Source of the DNA: Streptomyces sp. CBMA123
Lineage (GTDB): Bacteria > Actinomycetota > Actinomycetes > Streptomycetales > Streptomycetaceae
Direction: 5' to 3'
Assembly (NCBI RefSeq): GCF_014596465.1
Contig: NZ_MECK01000035.1
Coordinates: 1-64,000, forward strand
Length of the DNA: 64,000 nucleotides
A program made the translations under genes and the position numbers. The notes under the pieces were generated by a model, which saw only the letters and a program-made list of their open reading frames with translations, searched no databases and was not told the DNA's origin. Below are positions 33,354 to 42,709 of the stretch, piece after piece. Every line of letters starts with the position of its first letter. Positions within the stretch are counted from its first letter, which is position 1.

Positions 33354-33400
33354 ACGGGAAGGTCCCCCGCTCCAGCCGCTGGAGCGGGGGACCTTCCCGT
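33354..33400 (+). terminator. Strong 22-bp perfect hairpin terminating the accessory block
   Basis: ACGGGAAGGTCCCCCGCTCC and its two following bases pair perfectly with their complement across a CCG loop (22 bp). It lies 29 bp after the zinc-ribbon stop and separates the accessory genes from the relaxase region. The sequence from 33,401 to about 33,665 holds no gene that I can support. Confidence 0.85.
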
Positions 33401-33667
33401 ATCTCCCGGCAGCAGCCGACCCGTGAGCCCGGCCCGCCCCGCGGAGCCGCCTGCCCCGGCCACCAGCAGCTGCCCACCGAGCCCGAACCCGCGAAGTCCA
33501 CCCACGCCCGCAGGGCCCGGAGCCACCTCCGCTCCATCACCTCACCGAGTACGAAGCCCCAGCCCCCGGACCCGCTCCCGAGGTAACAGTCCAACAGCAC
33601 GCCAGGCCCGATCGAGCCCGATCCGTAGCAGCAACCAACCCGCCCGGAGTGCCCGAAGGCACCCCTA

Positions 33668-33752
33668 GCTGATCATGATCTTGAATTTAGAGGACCAAGG
33701 TATCGTCACTTCGTGACGATACAATCGGCAAAGATGACCGGATCTGACCGGA
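33668..33752 (+). other. Candidate origin of transfer (oriT)
   Basis: An AT-rich island in GC-rich DNA immediately upstream of the relaxase gene. It contains the palindrome GATCATGATC (33,671), a perfect 10-bp hairpin GTATCGTCAC-TTC-GTGACGATAC (33,700-33,722), and a short direct repeat TGACCGGA/TGACCGGA (33,735-33,752). MobF relaxases bind a small hairpin next to their nick site, and oriT usually adjoins the relaxase gene. The nick position cannot be read. Confidence 0.6.
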
Positions 33753-33776
33753 AGAGTGCGGGGGGTGAGCGGGCCG

Positions 33777-36700
33777 ATGGCGTGGGTGACCATGATCGGC
33801 CCGTCCGACGAGCAGGTTGAGTACCGCCTCACCGGCGGCCACGGATGCGGGAAGACGGTCACGGTCGACGCCGCGCCCCTCGTCGCCGCGATCGAGGCCA
33901 AGGCCGAGGAAGCCGGGACGACCGTCGCCGCCCTGCTCGGCTCCACCGAGGCCAAGAAGGCGTTCTTCCGGGCCCGCGCCCAAGTGCGGAACGCCAAGTC
34001 CGCGCGGTTCACCGGGTTCGACGCCGTCGAGGTCGCTGCCGCTGCCGGCCTCAGCGCCCGCGAGCTGTACGGCGAACAGGCCCTCCCGCTCCAGGCTGCC
34101 GACGGGCAGGTGGACTACCACCTCGATGCCAGCGAACGCCCCCTCGTGTGGATCGGCGGCGGCCTCAACGAATTCGGCATCGCCCCCGGCAGCGTGCTCG
34201 CTCCCACCGACTTCCAGGCGGCCCGGCGCCTCATGCGCGGTGAGGACCCCCGAACAGGCCAGACCCTGGTGGAACCCATGGTCGCCATCGCGCCGGCCGC
34301 GAAGCTGCCCGCCGCCCCGCTGGTCCGCGCCATCCGCCGCGCCGGCGCCGAACGCAGCGTGAGCCCCGCGAGCCTGCTGGACTCCCAGCGGAAGAAGGAC
34401 GCCTTCCGCAGGATGGAGAACCAGCTCCAGCGGCACGGCGAATCGCACCGCATCCCCGCCTCCACCCTGCTCAAGCTCGCCGACGCCGTCGGCATCGACG
34501 CCGTCGCCCTCTACGGCGAAGCCGCCTTGCAGAAGGCCGTCGCCGCCGAGGCGGGCGGTCGCCTCGACGCCCGTGCACTCCTGCGCGCCGTCGAAGCCCG
34601 CGCCACCGAAACCGGACAGCAGCCTGCCGACCTGTTCACGGCAGCGTCCATGAAGCGCCGGTACGCCCAGACCGCACGCGAAGGCGAACGGCGCCTCCGC
34701 GACCTGCCCATGGACGTCCGCGAAGCCGTCGCCATGGCCAAGGCCGCAGGGCTCGCACCTGACAGCGTGTGGGACGCCGAGGAGATCAAGGCCGCCTTCC
34801 TCGAAGGCCGGGTACAGGTCGGCAACCGTGGCGCCGACGTCACCCTCGACCTGGCGAAGTCCAAGTCGGTGCTGCTTGCCTACGCACCCGAGGAGATCGC
34901 CGCCCAGGTTGAGGCCATCTACACCTCCGCCGGCCGCGAGTCCATCACCGCTCTGGAACGGTGGACCGCCTACGGCATGCGCGGACGCAACGGCGACGGC
35001 GCCGAACCGGAGACCGTGAGGACCAGCGGCTTCTCCGGCTGGATGATGGTGCACCGAGCCGCCCGGCCCGTGGACGGCGCCCCGTACGGCGACCCCCACT
35101 TTCACCTCCACTTCACGCTCGCCAACATGGCCAAGGGGACCGACGGCCAGTGGTCCACCGTGGCGGCCGGAGGCCGTGACCTCAACCGCCACGCGCGCGC
35201 CACCCAGTCCCTCATGAATGCCCGCATCCGCCGGGAGCTCACCGACACCTTCGGCATCACCTTCCGCCGCGAAGAGCGCACCGGTGCCTGGGAGATCGGC
35301 GCGATCCCCGAAGCCACCGTCCGCCTGTTCAGCAAGCGCGACAGCCAGGTGCGGTCCCTGCTGAGCAAGCTGGGCATCGACTACGACAGCGCCACCACTC
35401 GCGAGCGCACCGCCGCCTCCACCGCGTCCAAGGCCGCGAAGAACGGCGAAGCCGCCGGGGTCGAGGACGATGTCCTGCGCGCGTACTGGCAGGCCGAAGG
35501 CCGTGCCGCTGGCGACGACCCTGACGCCATCGCGGCCAGCGCCGTGCAGCAGGCCAAGGCAGGCCAGAACCCTGACCTGGACCAGCTGTGCGCCCAGGTC
35601 TTCGACCCGAAGACCGGCCTGACCAGCCACTCCAAGGAGTTCACCCACGCCGCCGCCATCGCCGCCGTCCTGGACGCCCTCCCGTACGGCGTCGCCGACG
35701 CCGACGAAGCCGAACGGCTCACCAACTCCGTCCTGCGGCACAGCGGGTACGCGGTCAAGCTGAACCCGAAGGGCGCCAGGCACTTCACCCACGCCGACCG
35801 CTACACCACAGCCGACGTGGTCGCCGCCGAAACGCTCATCATCTCCGAGGCCACGAACCGCCTCAACGAGCACGCGGCCGTAGTCAGCCACGACACCGTC
35901 GCCATGACCCTGTCCGCCGTCGAAGCCCAGCACGGCGGCACCTTCGCGTTCTCGGGCGAGCAGCGCGCGGTCCTCGAACGGCTGCTGACCGCAGGCCACG
36001 GAATCGACGCCGTCGTGGGCATCGCCGGATCGGGCAAGACCACGATCATGGACACCGCCCGGCAGGCGTGGGAGGCCAACGGGCTCATCATCGCCGGGGC
36101 GAGCACCGCCGCCGTCGCCGCCGCCAACCTCAAAGCAGAGGCGGGCATTGGCTCCCGCACCCTCGCCTCCTGGCTCACCGGCATCCGCAACGGCGGCCCG
36201 GGTCTCACTGGCGTGGACGTCTTGGTCGTGGACGAGGCGGCGATGTGCGACGACCGCGACATCGCCGAACTCCTCGCCCACGCCGCCACGACCCGCACGA
36301 AGATCATCGGCATCGGCGACCCCAAGCAACTGCACGCACCCGGCATCGGCGGCTCCTTCGCCGCCGTCCACCACATCGTGGGTGGACTCGAACTCACCGA
36401 GAACTTCCGGCAGAAGGACGCGATCGAGCGTCGGGCACTGGCACTGTGGCGCGACGACAACCGCATGGAAGCACTCCGCTCCTTCGCCGGGACCGGCCGC
36501 GTGCACGCCCTTGCGGACAAGGACGCGACCCTCGCCGCGATGCTCACCATCTGGGCCGACAAGCGCGCCGCGCACACCGACGACCACACCGCCGTGCAGC
36601 AGCTCCTCATGCTCGCCTCCACCAACGAGATTGTGGAAGAGCTGAATCTCGGCGCCCGCGCCCTGCGGAAGGCCGCCGGTGCCCTCACCGGCCCGGAACA

Positions 36701-38237
36701 CCTCTTCGCACTGCCAGGCGGCGGCGAACTCGCGCTGTCCATCGGCGACCAGGTGCTCCTGCGAGCCAACGACTACCGGAACAAGCAGAGTCGAGGTGCG
36801 AACGAAGACGTCCTGAACGGCTACCGCGGAATCGTGCGGGCCGTGGACGAGGCACGCCGGGTCCTGGTCGAGTGGAGGGAGAAGACCCCCGAGGGCCAGC
36901 GCGACGTCGCAGAGTGGGTCGATACCGACTACATCGCACAGGGCGGCCTCGGCCTCGGGTACGCCATCACCGGCCACAAGTCCCAGGGCCTGAGCGTTCA
37001 GGAAGCCCTGGTCTACGGCCCCGGCGCGCAGGCCAACGCCCTCTACACGATGCTGAGCCGGGACAAGAAGGAGAGTCACCTCTTTCTCCCGCTGTCCGTC
37101 TACGAGACCGACGCGGACCGTGCTCGCGCAGGCGAAGCGCTCACCGACCAGGAGCAGCTTGACCGCGCCGTCGCGGGCCTCATCCGCGAGGTCGAGACCG
37201 GCACCGAGGAACGCATGATCCTCACTGAACTCCCGCAGGCTGCCGTCCCCGCCCACGTCCGGGAAATCGTCGCCGACCTGCCGATCCCCCGTGCTCCCGG
37301 AAGCGCACACGAGGCGGAGGAAGCGGGCGACATCGAGACTGCGGACACGCCCAAGCCTGAGCACCGACGCACCGCGAGTTCCACTAAGCGTGCGGTGGAC
37401 CCGGCCGTGACCTCGGACATCCGCCAGTCGCACGCCGTCCGTCCGTTCGCCCATCTGGCCAACTCGGCCTTGCGTGACGCTGTGCGCAAGGCCACCGCAG
37501 CCGCACGGGCTACGGGAGCGGCGGCCGATAAGGCAGAGGCCGCAGCGGACCGCGTCGAGCAGAAGGTATCCGCTGGAACCGGTCCGAACGTGCTGGCTCT
37601 CAGCCGCCGGCAGCAAGAGATCGCCGAACGCGCCGGAGCGATCCGCGAAGTGCGAACGCTGAACGCTGTGGTCGCCGAGCGCACTGCCCGGCTGCACGGA
37701 ACACAGGACCGCATCAGCGCGGTCGAACAGCAGTTGGCCGCCACCGGTCGGTTCGGGCGCCTGGTGCTGCGCGGAGACCAGCGGGCCGCCGTCGAGACAG
37801 AGCGCGAGGACCTGATCCGTACGTGCCACGACGCTGGGCAGGAGCTGGAGACCGCGAGCAAGCGGCTCCGCGAGGTTGCCCAGCAGGCCGGACCCGCCAG
37901 CGAGCACGAAGCCGTGCTCGCCGAGGCCGACATGCCGCAGGAGGAGAAGGCCGCGCTTCTGCGACGTGCCAAGGACAAGGACACCCAAGCGGCCAAGGGC
38001 CTCCGAGTCGAGGCGACCAAGGCACGCACTACCGCACGCAAGGCCGACAGCCGGGTGTTCGGGCTCCAGGAAGAACTGACTCGGCGGACCGACCGGAGCC
38101 GGCAGAACAACGACACCGAAGAGGCAGCAGTGCCGACTACGCCGAACCCGGAGTCCCCGTACGCCAAGCACGCGAGTGCGGCAGATCCGTACTTGTACGA
38201 GGTGCCGGAAACCCCGCTGGCTACACCGCTGCCGTAG
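33777..38237 (+). CDS. MobF-family conjugative relaxase-helicase (TrwC/TraI type)
   Basis: About 1,486 aa. The TrwC-like relaxase region lies at about 100-560: VDYHLDASERPLVWIGGG with a candidate catalytic Tyr, VTLDLAKSKSVLLAYAP, and the three-His metal site DPHFHLHFTLAN. A RecD-type helicase follows (about 720-1110): Walker A GIAGSGKTT, Walker B VLVVDEAAM, GDPKQLHAPG, and motif VI YAITGHKSQGLSVQ. The C-terminal 350 residues are coiled coil. A duplicated N-terminal segment (VEYRLTGGHGCG) precedes the normal start, which is unusual. It nicks and unwinds the transferred strand. ATG 33777 is chosen; GTG 33756 or 33765 are possible. Confidence 0.9.
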   Translation: MAWVTMIGPSDEQVEYRLTGGHGCGKTVTVDAAPLVAAIEAKAEEAGTTVAALLGSTEAKKAFFRARAQVRNAKSARFTGFDAVEVAAAAGLSARELYGEQALPLQAADGQVDYHLDASERPLVWIGGGLNEFGIAPGSVLAPTDFQAARRLMRGEDPRTGQTLVEPMVAIAPAAKLPAAPLVRAIRRAGAERSVSPASLLDSQRKKDAFRRMENQLQRHGESHRIPASTLLKLADAVGIDAVALYGEAALQKAVAAEAGGRLDARALLRAVEARATETGQQPADLFTAASMKRRYAQTAREGERRLRDLPMDVREAVAMAKAAGLAPDSVWDAEEIKAAFLEGRVQVGNRGADVTLDLAKSKSVLLAYAPEEIAAQVEAIYTSAGRESITALERWTAYGMRGRNGDGAEPETVRTSGFSGWMMVHRAARPVDGAPYGDPHFHLHFTLANMAKGTDGQWSTVAAGGRDLNRHARATQSLMNARIRRELTDTFGITFRREERTGAWEIGAIPEATVRLFSKRDSQVRSLLSKLGIDYDSATTRERTAASTASKAAKNGEAAGVEDDVLRAYWQAEGRAAGDDPDAIAASAVQQAKAGQNPDLDQLCAQVFDPKTGLTSHSKEFTHAAAIAAVLDALPYGVADADEAERLTNSVLRHSGYAVKLNPKGARHFTHADRYTTADVVAAETLIISEATNRLNEHAAVVSHDTVAMTLSAVEAQHGGTFAFSGEQRAVLERLLTAGHGIDAVVGIAGSGKTTIMDTARQAWEANGLIIAGASTAAVAAANLKAEAGIGSRTLASWLTGIRNGGPGLTGVDVLVVDEAAMCDDRDIAELLAHAATTRTKIIGIGDPKQLHAPGIGGSFAAVHHIVGGLELTENFRQKDAIERRALALWRDDNRMEALRSFAGTGRVHALADKDATLAAMLTIWADKRAAHTDDHTAVQQLLMLASTNEIVEELNLGARALRKAAGALTGPEHLFALPGGGELALSIGDQVLLRANDYRNKQSRGANEDVLNGYRGIVRAVDEARRVLVEWREKTPEGQRDVAEWVDTDYIAQGGLGLGYAITGHKSQGLSVQEALVYGPGAQANALYTMLSRDKKESHLFLPLSVYETDADRARAGEALTDQEQLDRAVAGLIREVETGTEERMILTELPQAAVPAHVREIVADLPIPRAPGSAHEAEEAGDIETADTPKPEHRRTASSTKRAVDPAVTSDIRQSHAVRPFAHLANSALRDAVRKATAAARATGAAADKAEAAADRVEQKVSAGTGPNVLALSRRQQEIAERAGAIREVRTLNAVVAERTARLHGTQDRISAVEQQLAATGRFGRLVLRGDQRAAVETEREDLIRTCHDAGQELETASKRLREVAQQAGPASEHEAVLAEADMPQEEKAALLRRAKDKDTQAAKGLRVEATKARTTARKADSRVFGLQEELTRRTDRSRQNNDTEEAAVPTTPNPESPYAKHASAADPYLYEVPETPLATPLP

Positions 38238-38275
38238 GGACGCTGACAGCCGCGTAACGTACGGGCGCACGCGAA

Positions 38276-38308
38276 GGGGCGGGGAGCAACTCCTTGGCTC
38301 CCCGCCCC
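38276..38308. terminator. Bidirectional terminator between relaxase and membrane-protein genes
   Basis: GGGGCGGGGAGC, a 9-nt loop and the exact complement, placed between two convergent genes. Confidence 0.8.
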
Positions 38309-38340
38309 ATCACCTGCACACGATCAAGAAACGCGCCGCG

Positions 38341-39981
38341 TCACCCGAGGCTCTCGGGCAGCACCGATTCGAAGTTGTCCAGGTGCAGCTCGTACTCGCA
38401 CATCTGCAACATCATGTCGCGAGCGACCCCCACGGCGGGCTTGCCGTCCAGGTCGGCGTACGCCCAGCCGATGAACTGGTTCGACAGCGGGGAACCCGGC
38501 AGCGTCCGCAGCCCATCGGTGCCAACCATGGTCGTCAGCGGCTTGCGGCTCTCCAGCCAGACCCCGAACTGGGCCGCAGGGGGAGCGAAGGTGCCCAGTC
38601 CAAGATCCTTCGTCAGGAACTCGGCGAAGGCTGCCGGGACCGCCAGGCCAAGGTTAATGCGTCGGTACCACTCCACGAGACCCGAGGCCGGAGGTACCTG
38701 TCCGTCGGCCGTCCGCGGCTCGACATAGAGGAGCAAGGCTGCCGTCCGCGCGGGCCGGCCGAGACTCCCGCCGGTAGGCGGCAGGAAGAGCGCAGAGGCA
38801 ACCGGCGTACCTTCCATCGGATCGTCACCAGCCGTCAGAGCGGCCTCAAGGGCCAGCAGCCCCCGCCCCGCCAGATTCGTCCAGGCCGCATCAGCTGGCA
38901 CATGAGTCAACGATCCGACGACCTCGCGCACGGCAGCTGAGTCGAGAAACGCCGCCAACTTCGCACGCAGCTCGGTGCCACTGACCGCCTGGTCCATCTC
39001 CTCGCAGCCGACGAGCATGCCGACCTTGACCACCGGCGGCGCATCCTCCCACTGACGGCCGCCATAGCCGGGGTGGGACATCATGCTGTGGCTCATGTTC
39101 ATGACCCCACCGACCTCCGCACCGTTCGTGGTGTGGTGCCAGTGGTCGGTCACCGCCGGTACCAGCCCCAGGGCGGACGCGGGCTCAGGCTCGATCGCGT
39201 TCTCCTGCTCCGGTTCCTCGGGCAGCTTGCTCAGATCGAGGCAGTACGGCTCGGTCCCGTCGGTACCGATCTGGAACTGGTAGTCGACGTTGCCCTCCGG
39301 CTCGTCCCTGATCACTCGCAGCGTGAGGATGATGTGCTGACTCTTGAGCTCGGCCCAGGCCCTGACAGCCTGATAGCGGAAGGTCACCGCCTTCGGGAGC
39401 GACGGGAAGACCCAATGATCGCCGCGCAGCCACTTGGTCCCCTCAAGATCCTCCCGGAGCGCGGGGAAGTCGAATCCGGCGAGGTCGAGCAACGGCCTGT
39501 CGAACTTCGGGACAGCCTTGGCGTCGACCGACCCGTCCTCCAGCCAGGGCACAGGCCAACTTCGAGGGCCGACCCAACCGCCATCCTGGTCATGGGCGTC
39601 GATGACCTTCACCCGGAAGCGCCCGAGGTCACCCCGGTTCAGAACACCGAGCCGGAGGCGATTCGTGGCCGTGTCGAACTCCGGCGAGAGCCGGACCACA
39701 ACCGGCGCCGCAGGCACGTCGGCAGCATCACGGCCTCGACCGGCCGTTGACGACTCGACGTGGACAGTCGGACGCTCCCGAGCCGGCCACCACTTCAACA
39801 CGGTGGCGAAGCCCAGGTACAAAGTGATCACCCCGAGCCCGGCACAGAGGTACGTAGGCCACCACGGGAAGGTCGAGTGGTCCGCGGCCGCCATCGGCCA
39901 GACGATCGCGAGAACCGTAAAGGAGACGACTGCTGCGCCTACCCAGGCGGCCGAAAAGCCGCCCCTATCTTCAATTGCCAC
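38341..39981 (-). CDS. Two-helix membrane protein with large cytoplasmic domain
   Basis: A 546-aa protein. Two transmembrane helices (about 11-30 and 41-62) with a short loop place the remaining 480 residues on one side, probably the cytoplasm. That part has a beta-rich section (VRLSPEFDTATNRLRLGVLN and following) and a helical C-terminal section. The family is not recognised. GTG 39981 follows AGGA at suitable spacing. It may be a conjugation accessory or a stress/defence effector; the sequence gives no decision. Confidence 0.7.
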   Translation of the reverse strand: MAIEDRGGFSAAWVGAAVVSFTVLAIVWPMAAADHSTFPWWPTYLCAGLGVITLYLGFATVLKWWPARERPTVHVESSTAGRGRDAADVPAAPVVVRLSPEFDTATNRLRLGVLNRGDLGRFRVKVIDAHDQDGGWVGPRSWPVPWLEDGSVDAKAVPKFDRPLLDLAGFDFPALREDLEGTKWLRGDHWVFPSLPKAVTFRYQAVRAWAELKSQHIILTLRVIRDEPEGNVDYQFQIGTDGTEPYCLDLSKLPEEPEQENAIEPEPASALGLVPAVTDHWHHTTNGAEVGGVMNMSHSMMSHPGYGGRQWEDAPPVVKVGMLVGCEEMDQAVSGTELRAKLAAFLDSAAVREVVGSLTHVPADAAWTNLAGRGLLALEAALTAGDDPMEGTPVASALFLPPTGGSLGRPARTAALLLYVEPRTADGQVPPASGLVEWYRRINLGLAVPAAFAEFLTKDLGLGTFAPPAAQFGVWLESRKPLTTMVGTDGLRTLPGSPLSNQFIGWAYADLDGKPAVGVARDMMLQMCEYELHLDNFESVLPESLG

Positions 39982-39990
39982 CCGCTAATC

Positions 39991-40372
39991 CTATCGGCGA
40001 GCGCCTGGCGTACGGCAGAACTCTGCAACCCGGCGGCCATCTTGAGCCCACCGGCGTCGACCTGCTCGCTGCCACAGTGCGCGAGCTGATAGAGGAGACC
40101 GGGCTTGACCCTGCCGGTGTGCTTCCCGCGTCGCAGACGCCGGTCTACATCGAGTATGGCCAGGTTCCCGGCTCGGCCGAAGAAGGACGAGCCGGCTCAC
40201 CACCACCTCGACCTCGGATTCGCATTCAGGACCGGCTCACGCGAACGTGGACGTGGGTCGCCTCCAGGAGTCTGAGGTGACGGGCGCGGCCTGGTACCCG
40301 CTCGGCACGGCCGAGCGTCTTGTCGGGCACCGCATTGGCCGGGCGGTCAGCACGCTGGCTCGGCTCGGCTGA
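39991..40372 (+). pseudogene. Broken duplicate of the Nudix gene
   Basis: This stretch parallels the 3' two-thirds of the Nudix gene at 41,365-41,931 from LAYG through the terminal ARLG, at roughly 80-90% identity. The 5' third is missing and small indels (around 40,165-40,260) shift the frame. The Nudix box still reads in part (REL-EETGLDPAG). Its position shows a tandem duplication with the phosphatase gene between the copies. Confidence 0.8.
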
Positions 40373-40406
40373 ACTGCTGCCGTGGCTTCGCTGGTGGCGG
40401 GTCGGC

Positions 40407-41153
40407 CTACGAGATCAGGCGGATGATGATCGCAGTGGCGTCGTCGTGCGGCTTTCCCCGCTCCGGGGACCGGACCGCTTCCTCTTCGCGGGTCAGGCGG
40501 ATGACCTCCCGGGGACCGAGGTTGAGCAGCGCGTCCATGAGTTCTTCCCAGGTCCAGCCGTAGTGGTCGGCCAGGCGGGAGGCGCCATCGGTGAGCACTG
40601 CAACGGCGGCGACGGAGTCCCGCGGCAGGGTGCGGGTGACGGCCCGGTCGGCGGCAGCCGGGTCGGTGGAGGCGACCCAGAATCCGGGGTCGCGGTTCCG
40701 CAGGGCGCTGAGGTGGTCGGGCGTGTAGCCAGGCAGGTGGCGGGTGCGGGTATCGGTGACCACCTGAACCTCGCCCGCGCTCGTGAGCACGAGGATTGGG
40801 GAGTCGCAGAGCACCATCAGCTCCACCTCATCCTCGGTGATCCGGGCAGCGGCCACGGTGGACGACGGGCTGTCGGGGCAGGTCATGTCGCAGGTCCGGC
40901 CGTGGAACGCGGCGAGGTCGGCGATGGCGGCCCGCAGCACCTCCGGCAGCGGCACGGCGGTGGTGGCCAGCCGGGTGCCGAGCCCGGCGGCGAGCTTGCG
41001 CACGTACCAGGCGACGGTATGGGTGCAGCCGGTAGGCAGACCATTCGCGGTAGCGCCGTCCAGAGCAACCGCCCAGGTGTTCCCGGTGAGGGCGTAGTCG
41101 TCGCCGTCGCCGTCTGTCCCCGGCGTCGGGACACTGGCGCATGTGATCTCCAT
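40407..41153 (-). CDS. PP2C-family protein phosphatase-like protein
   Basis: A 248-aa protein with PP2C landmarks: WAVALDGATANG (metal-binding Asp-Gly), PSSTVAAARI, the central DSPILVL, VAVLTDGASRLADHYGW with the second Asp-Gly, and the terminal HDDATAIIIRL. It probably dephosphorylates Ser/Thr proteins in the cytoplasm. ATG 41153 has AAGGAG 8 nt upstream. It lies between the two Nudix copies on the opposite strand. The target is unknown. Confidence 0.82.
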   Translation of the reverse strand: MEITCASVPTPGTDGDGDDYALTGNTWAVALDGATANGLPTGCTHTVAWYVRKLAAGLGTRLATTAVPLPEVLRAAIADLAAFHGRTCDMTCPDSPSSTVAAARITEDEVELMVLCDSPILVLTSAGEVQVVTDTRTRHLPGYTPDHLSALRNRDPGFWVASTDPAAADRAVTRTLPRDSVAAVAVLTDGASRLADHYGWTWEELMDALLNLGPREVIRLTREEEAVRSPERGKPHDDATAIIIRLIS

Positions 41154-41364
41154 AGGCGGAACTCCTTCGATTCGATGCCTGGGGCGCCCTTGGCCACCGG
41201 CATGACGGCGCGTTGGTGCGTGGTGGGGCAGGCGTGACTTGTAGAGTGCGAACCGCCTTGTAAGCCATGCATCTTGTGGGAGTCGACTGTGTTAGCGCTG
41301 GTAGCTCGCGTTCGATTGATCGGTCACCGGGAGCCTTGCTCTCGGGGTGGCGTGGAGGTGCGCC

Positions 41365-41931
41365 GTGGCGATCAGTGACGCGGTCATCGCGGGCACCCTT
41401 GCCGCCTACCTTGAGCGCTTCCCGGACGAGGTCGAGCAGCTGTCCGAACCTCTGCGGCTTCTGAGTGAAGGACGGGACTTCGCGTCGCGGCGGAGCTTCC
41501 CCATGCACGTGACCGTTGGCGCGCTCCTCGTCAGGGACGACGCTGAGGTTCTGCTTATCGAGCATCTGGCGTACGGCATCACCCTTCAGCCTGGCGGCCA
41601 CCTTGAGCTCACGGACCTCGATCTTCTGGATGCCGCAGTTCGCGAGCTGACGGAGGAGACCGGGCTTGATCCTGCTGACGTGGTCCCGGTGTCGGTGACG
41701 CCGGTCTACATCGAGTACGGCGAGGTTCCGGCTCGGCCGGAGAAGGATGAGCCAGCTCACCATCACCTCGACCTCGGATTCGCGTTCAGGACTGCTCACG
41801 CGAACGTGGACGTTGGTGCCCTCCAGGAGTCCGAGGTGACGGGCGCGGCCTGGTACCCGCTCGCCACGGCCGAGCGTCTGGTCGGGTGGCGCATCGGCCG
41901 GGCGGTCAGTGCGCCAGCTCGGCTCGGCTGA
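41365..41931 (+). CDS. Nudix hydrolase
   Basis: A 188-aa protein. The Nudix box is intact: GGHLELTDLDLLDAAVRELT followed by EETGLD (G-x5-E-x7-RE-x2-EE-x-G). The flanking VTVGALLVRDDAEVLLIEH is the usual first strand pair. Nudix enzymes hydrolyse nucleoside diphosphates linked to another group; the exact substrate cannot be read. GTG 41365 has GGAGG upstream. It is convergent with the minus-strand nucleotide-metabolism genes and has a broken duplicate at 39,991. Confidence 0.9.
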   Translation: MAISDAVIAGTLAAYLERFPDEVEQLSEPLRLLSEGRDFASRRSFPMHVTVGALLVRDDAEVLLIEHLAYGITLQPGGHLELTDLDLLDAAVRELTEETGLDPADVVPVSVTPVYIEYGEVPARPEKDEPAHHHLDLGFAFRTAHANVDVGALQESEVTGAAWYPLATAERLVGWRIGRAVSAPARLG

Positions 41932-42017
41932 TCGCTCCGTGGTCGGCCCGCCAGATGGCTGGCCGACCACGGGTTCAGTCGGCGAACGACAGTTGACCTG
42001 ATGAGTCGGCCGTGCGC

Positions 42018-42650
42018 TCAGTCGAAGGACGGCTTACGGTCCCGGCTCCGCTTGACCTCGAAGAAGCCGTCCGTCTCAGCGACGGCGACCATGCCGTCCC
42101 AGAGCCGCGCGGCGGCCTCACCGCGAGGAGCCGGCGTGACGACGGGGCCGAACAGAGCCGTGCCGCGGATGCGCAGTACGGGCGTCCCGACATCAAGACC
42201 AACCTCGTCGAACGCCTCGTGGTGCGAGTCCTTGATGATCTGATCGAACTCCCTGCTGGTGGCCGCCGCCGCAAGCGACTCAGGAAGACCAACCTCCGCC
42301 AGGGCCTCGGTGAGGACGGTCGGATCGTCGCGGCGCCTTTGGTTGTGCAGCCGCGTGCCGATGGCCGTGTACAGGGCTCCGAGTACGGCGGGGCTGTCGT
42401 GCTCGGCGGCTGCGGCGCAGACCCGCACCGGGCCCCACGCCCTCGTCATCAGCTCCCGGTATTCGTCGCTCAGTCCCTTGCCCTCGCGCTGGACGAGGTT
42501 CAGGTAGGACAGCGACATGATTCGCCAGTCGGCCCGCACGGGCCGCAGCTGCTCAACCTCCAGCAGCCAGCGCGAGGTGATCCACGCCCACGGGCACAGC
42601 GGGTCGAACCAGAAGGGGACCAACTCGCGGTCCGGTTGTGCGTCGGGCAT
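42018..42650 (-). CDS. DsbA-fold protein, mycothiol-dependent nitroreductase-like
   Basis: A 210-aa protein starting MPDAQPDRELVPFWFDPLCP, then WAWITSRWL: the CPWAW motif (one Cys kept) is typical of the actinobacterial Rv2466c-type mycothiol-dependent reductases within the DsbA/FrnE thioredoxin fold. The later GTPVLRIRGTALFGPVV supplies the cis-Pro loop. It is the last gene of the minus-strand set, about 60 bp after the exonuclease. It may be element housekeeping, or a redox step in the pathway. Confidence 0.8.
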   Translation of the reverse strand: MPDAQPDRELVPFWFDPLCPWAWITSRWLLEVEQLRPVRADWRIMSLSYLNLVQREGKGLSDEYRELMTRAWGPVRVCAAAAEHDSPAVLGALYTAIGTRLHNQRRRDDPTVLTEALAEVGLPESLAAAATSREFDQIIKDSHHEAFDEVGLDVGTPVLRIRGTALFGPVVTPAPRGEAAARLWDGMVAVAETDGFFEVKRSRDRKPSFD

Positions 42651-42709
42651 CAGATCCGCACCTTCTTCCTTCTCTCGGAGTTGTCGGGCGGCGTCTTCGA
42701 CTCCGGGTG

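Noticed and set aside
33687-38270. A 1,527-codon open frame on the minus strand
   Set aside because: It lies fully opposite the relaxase gene, whose family motifs are clear. It has low-complexity Gly/Val/Ala/Asp content and no recognisable domain, as expected for the antisense of GC-rich coding DNA.
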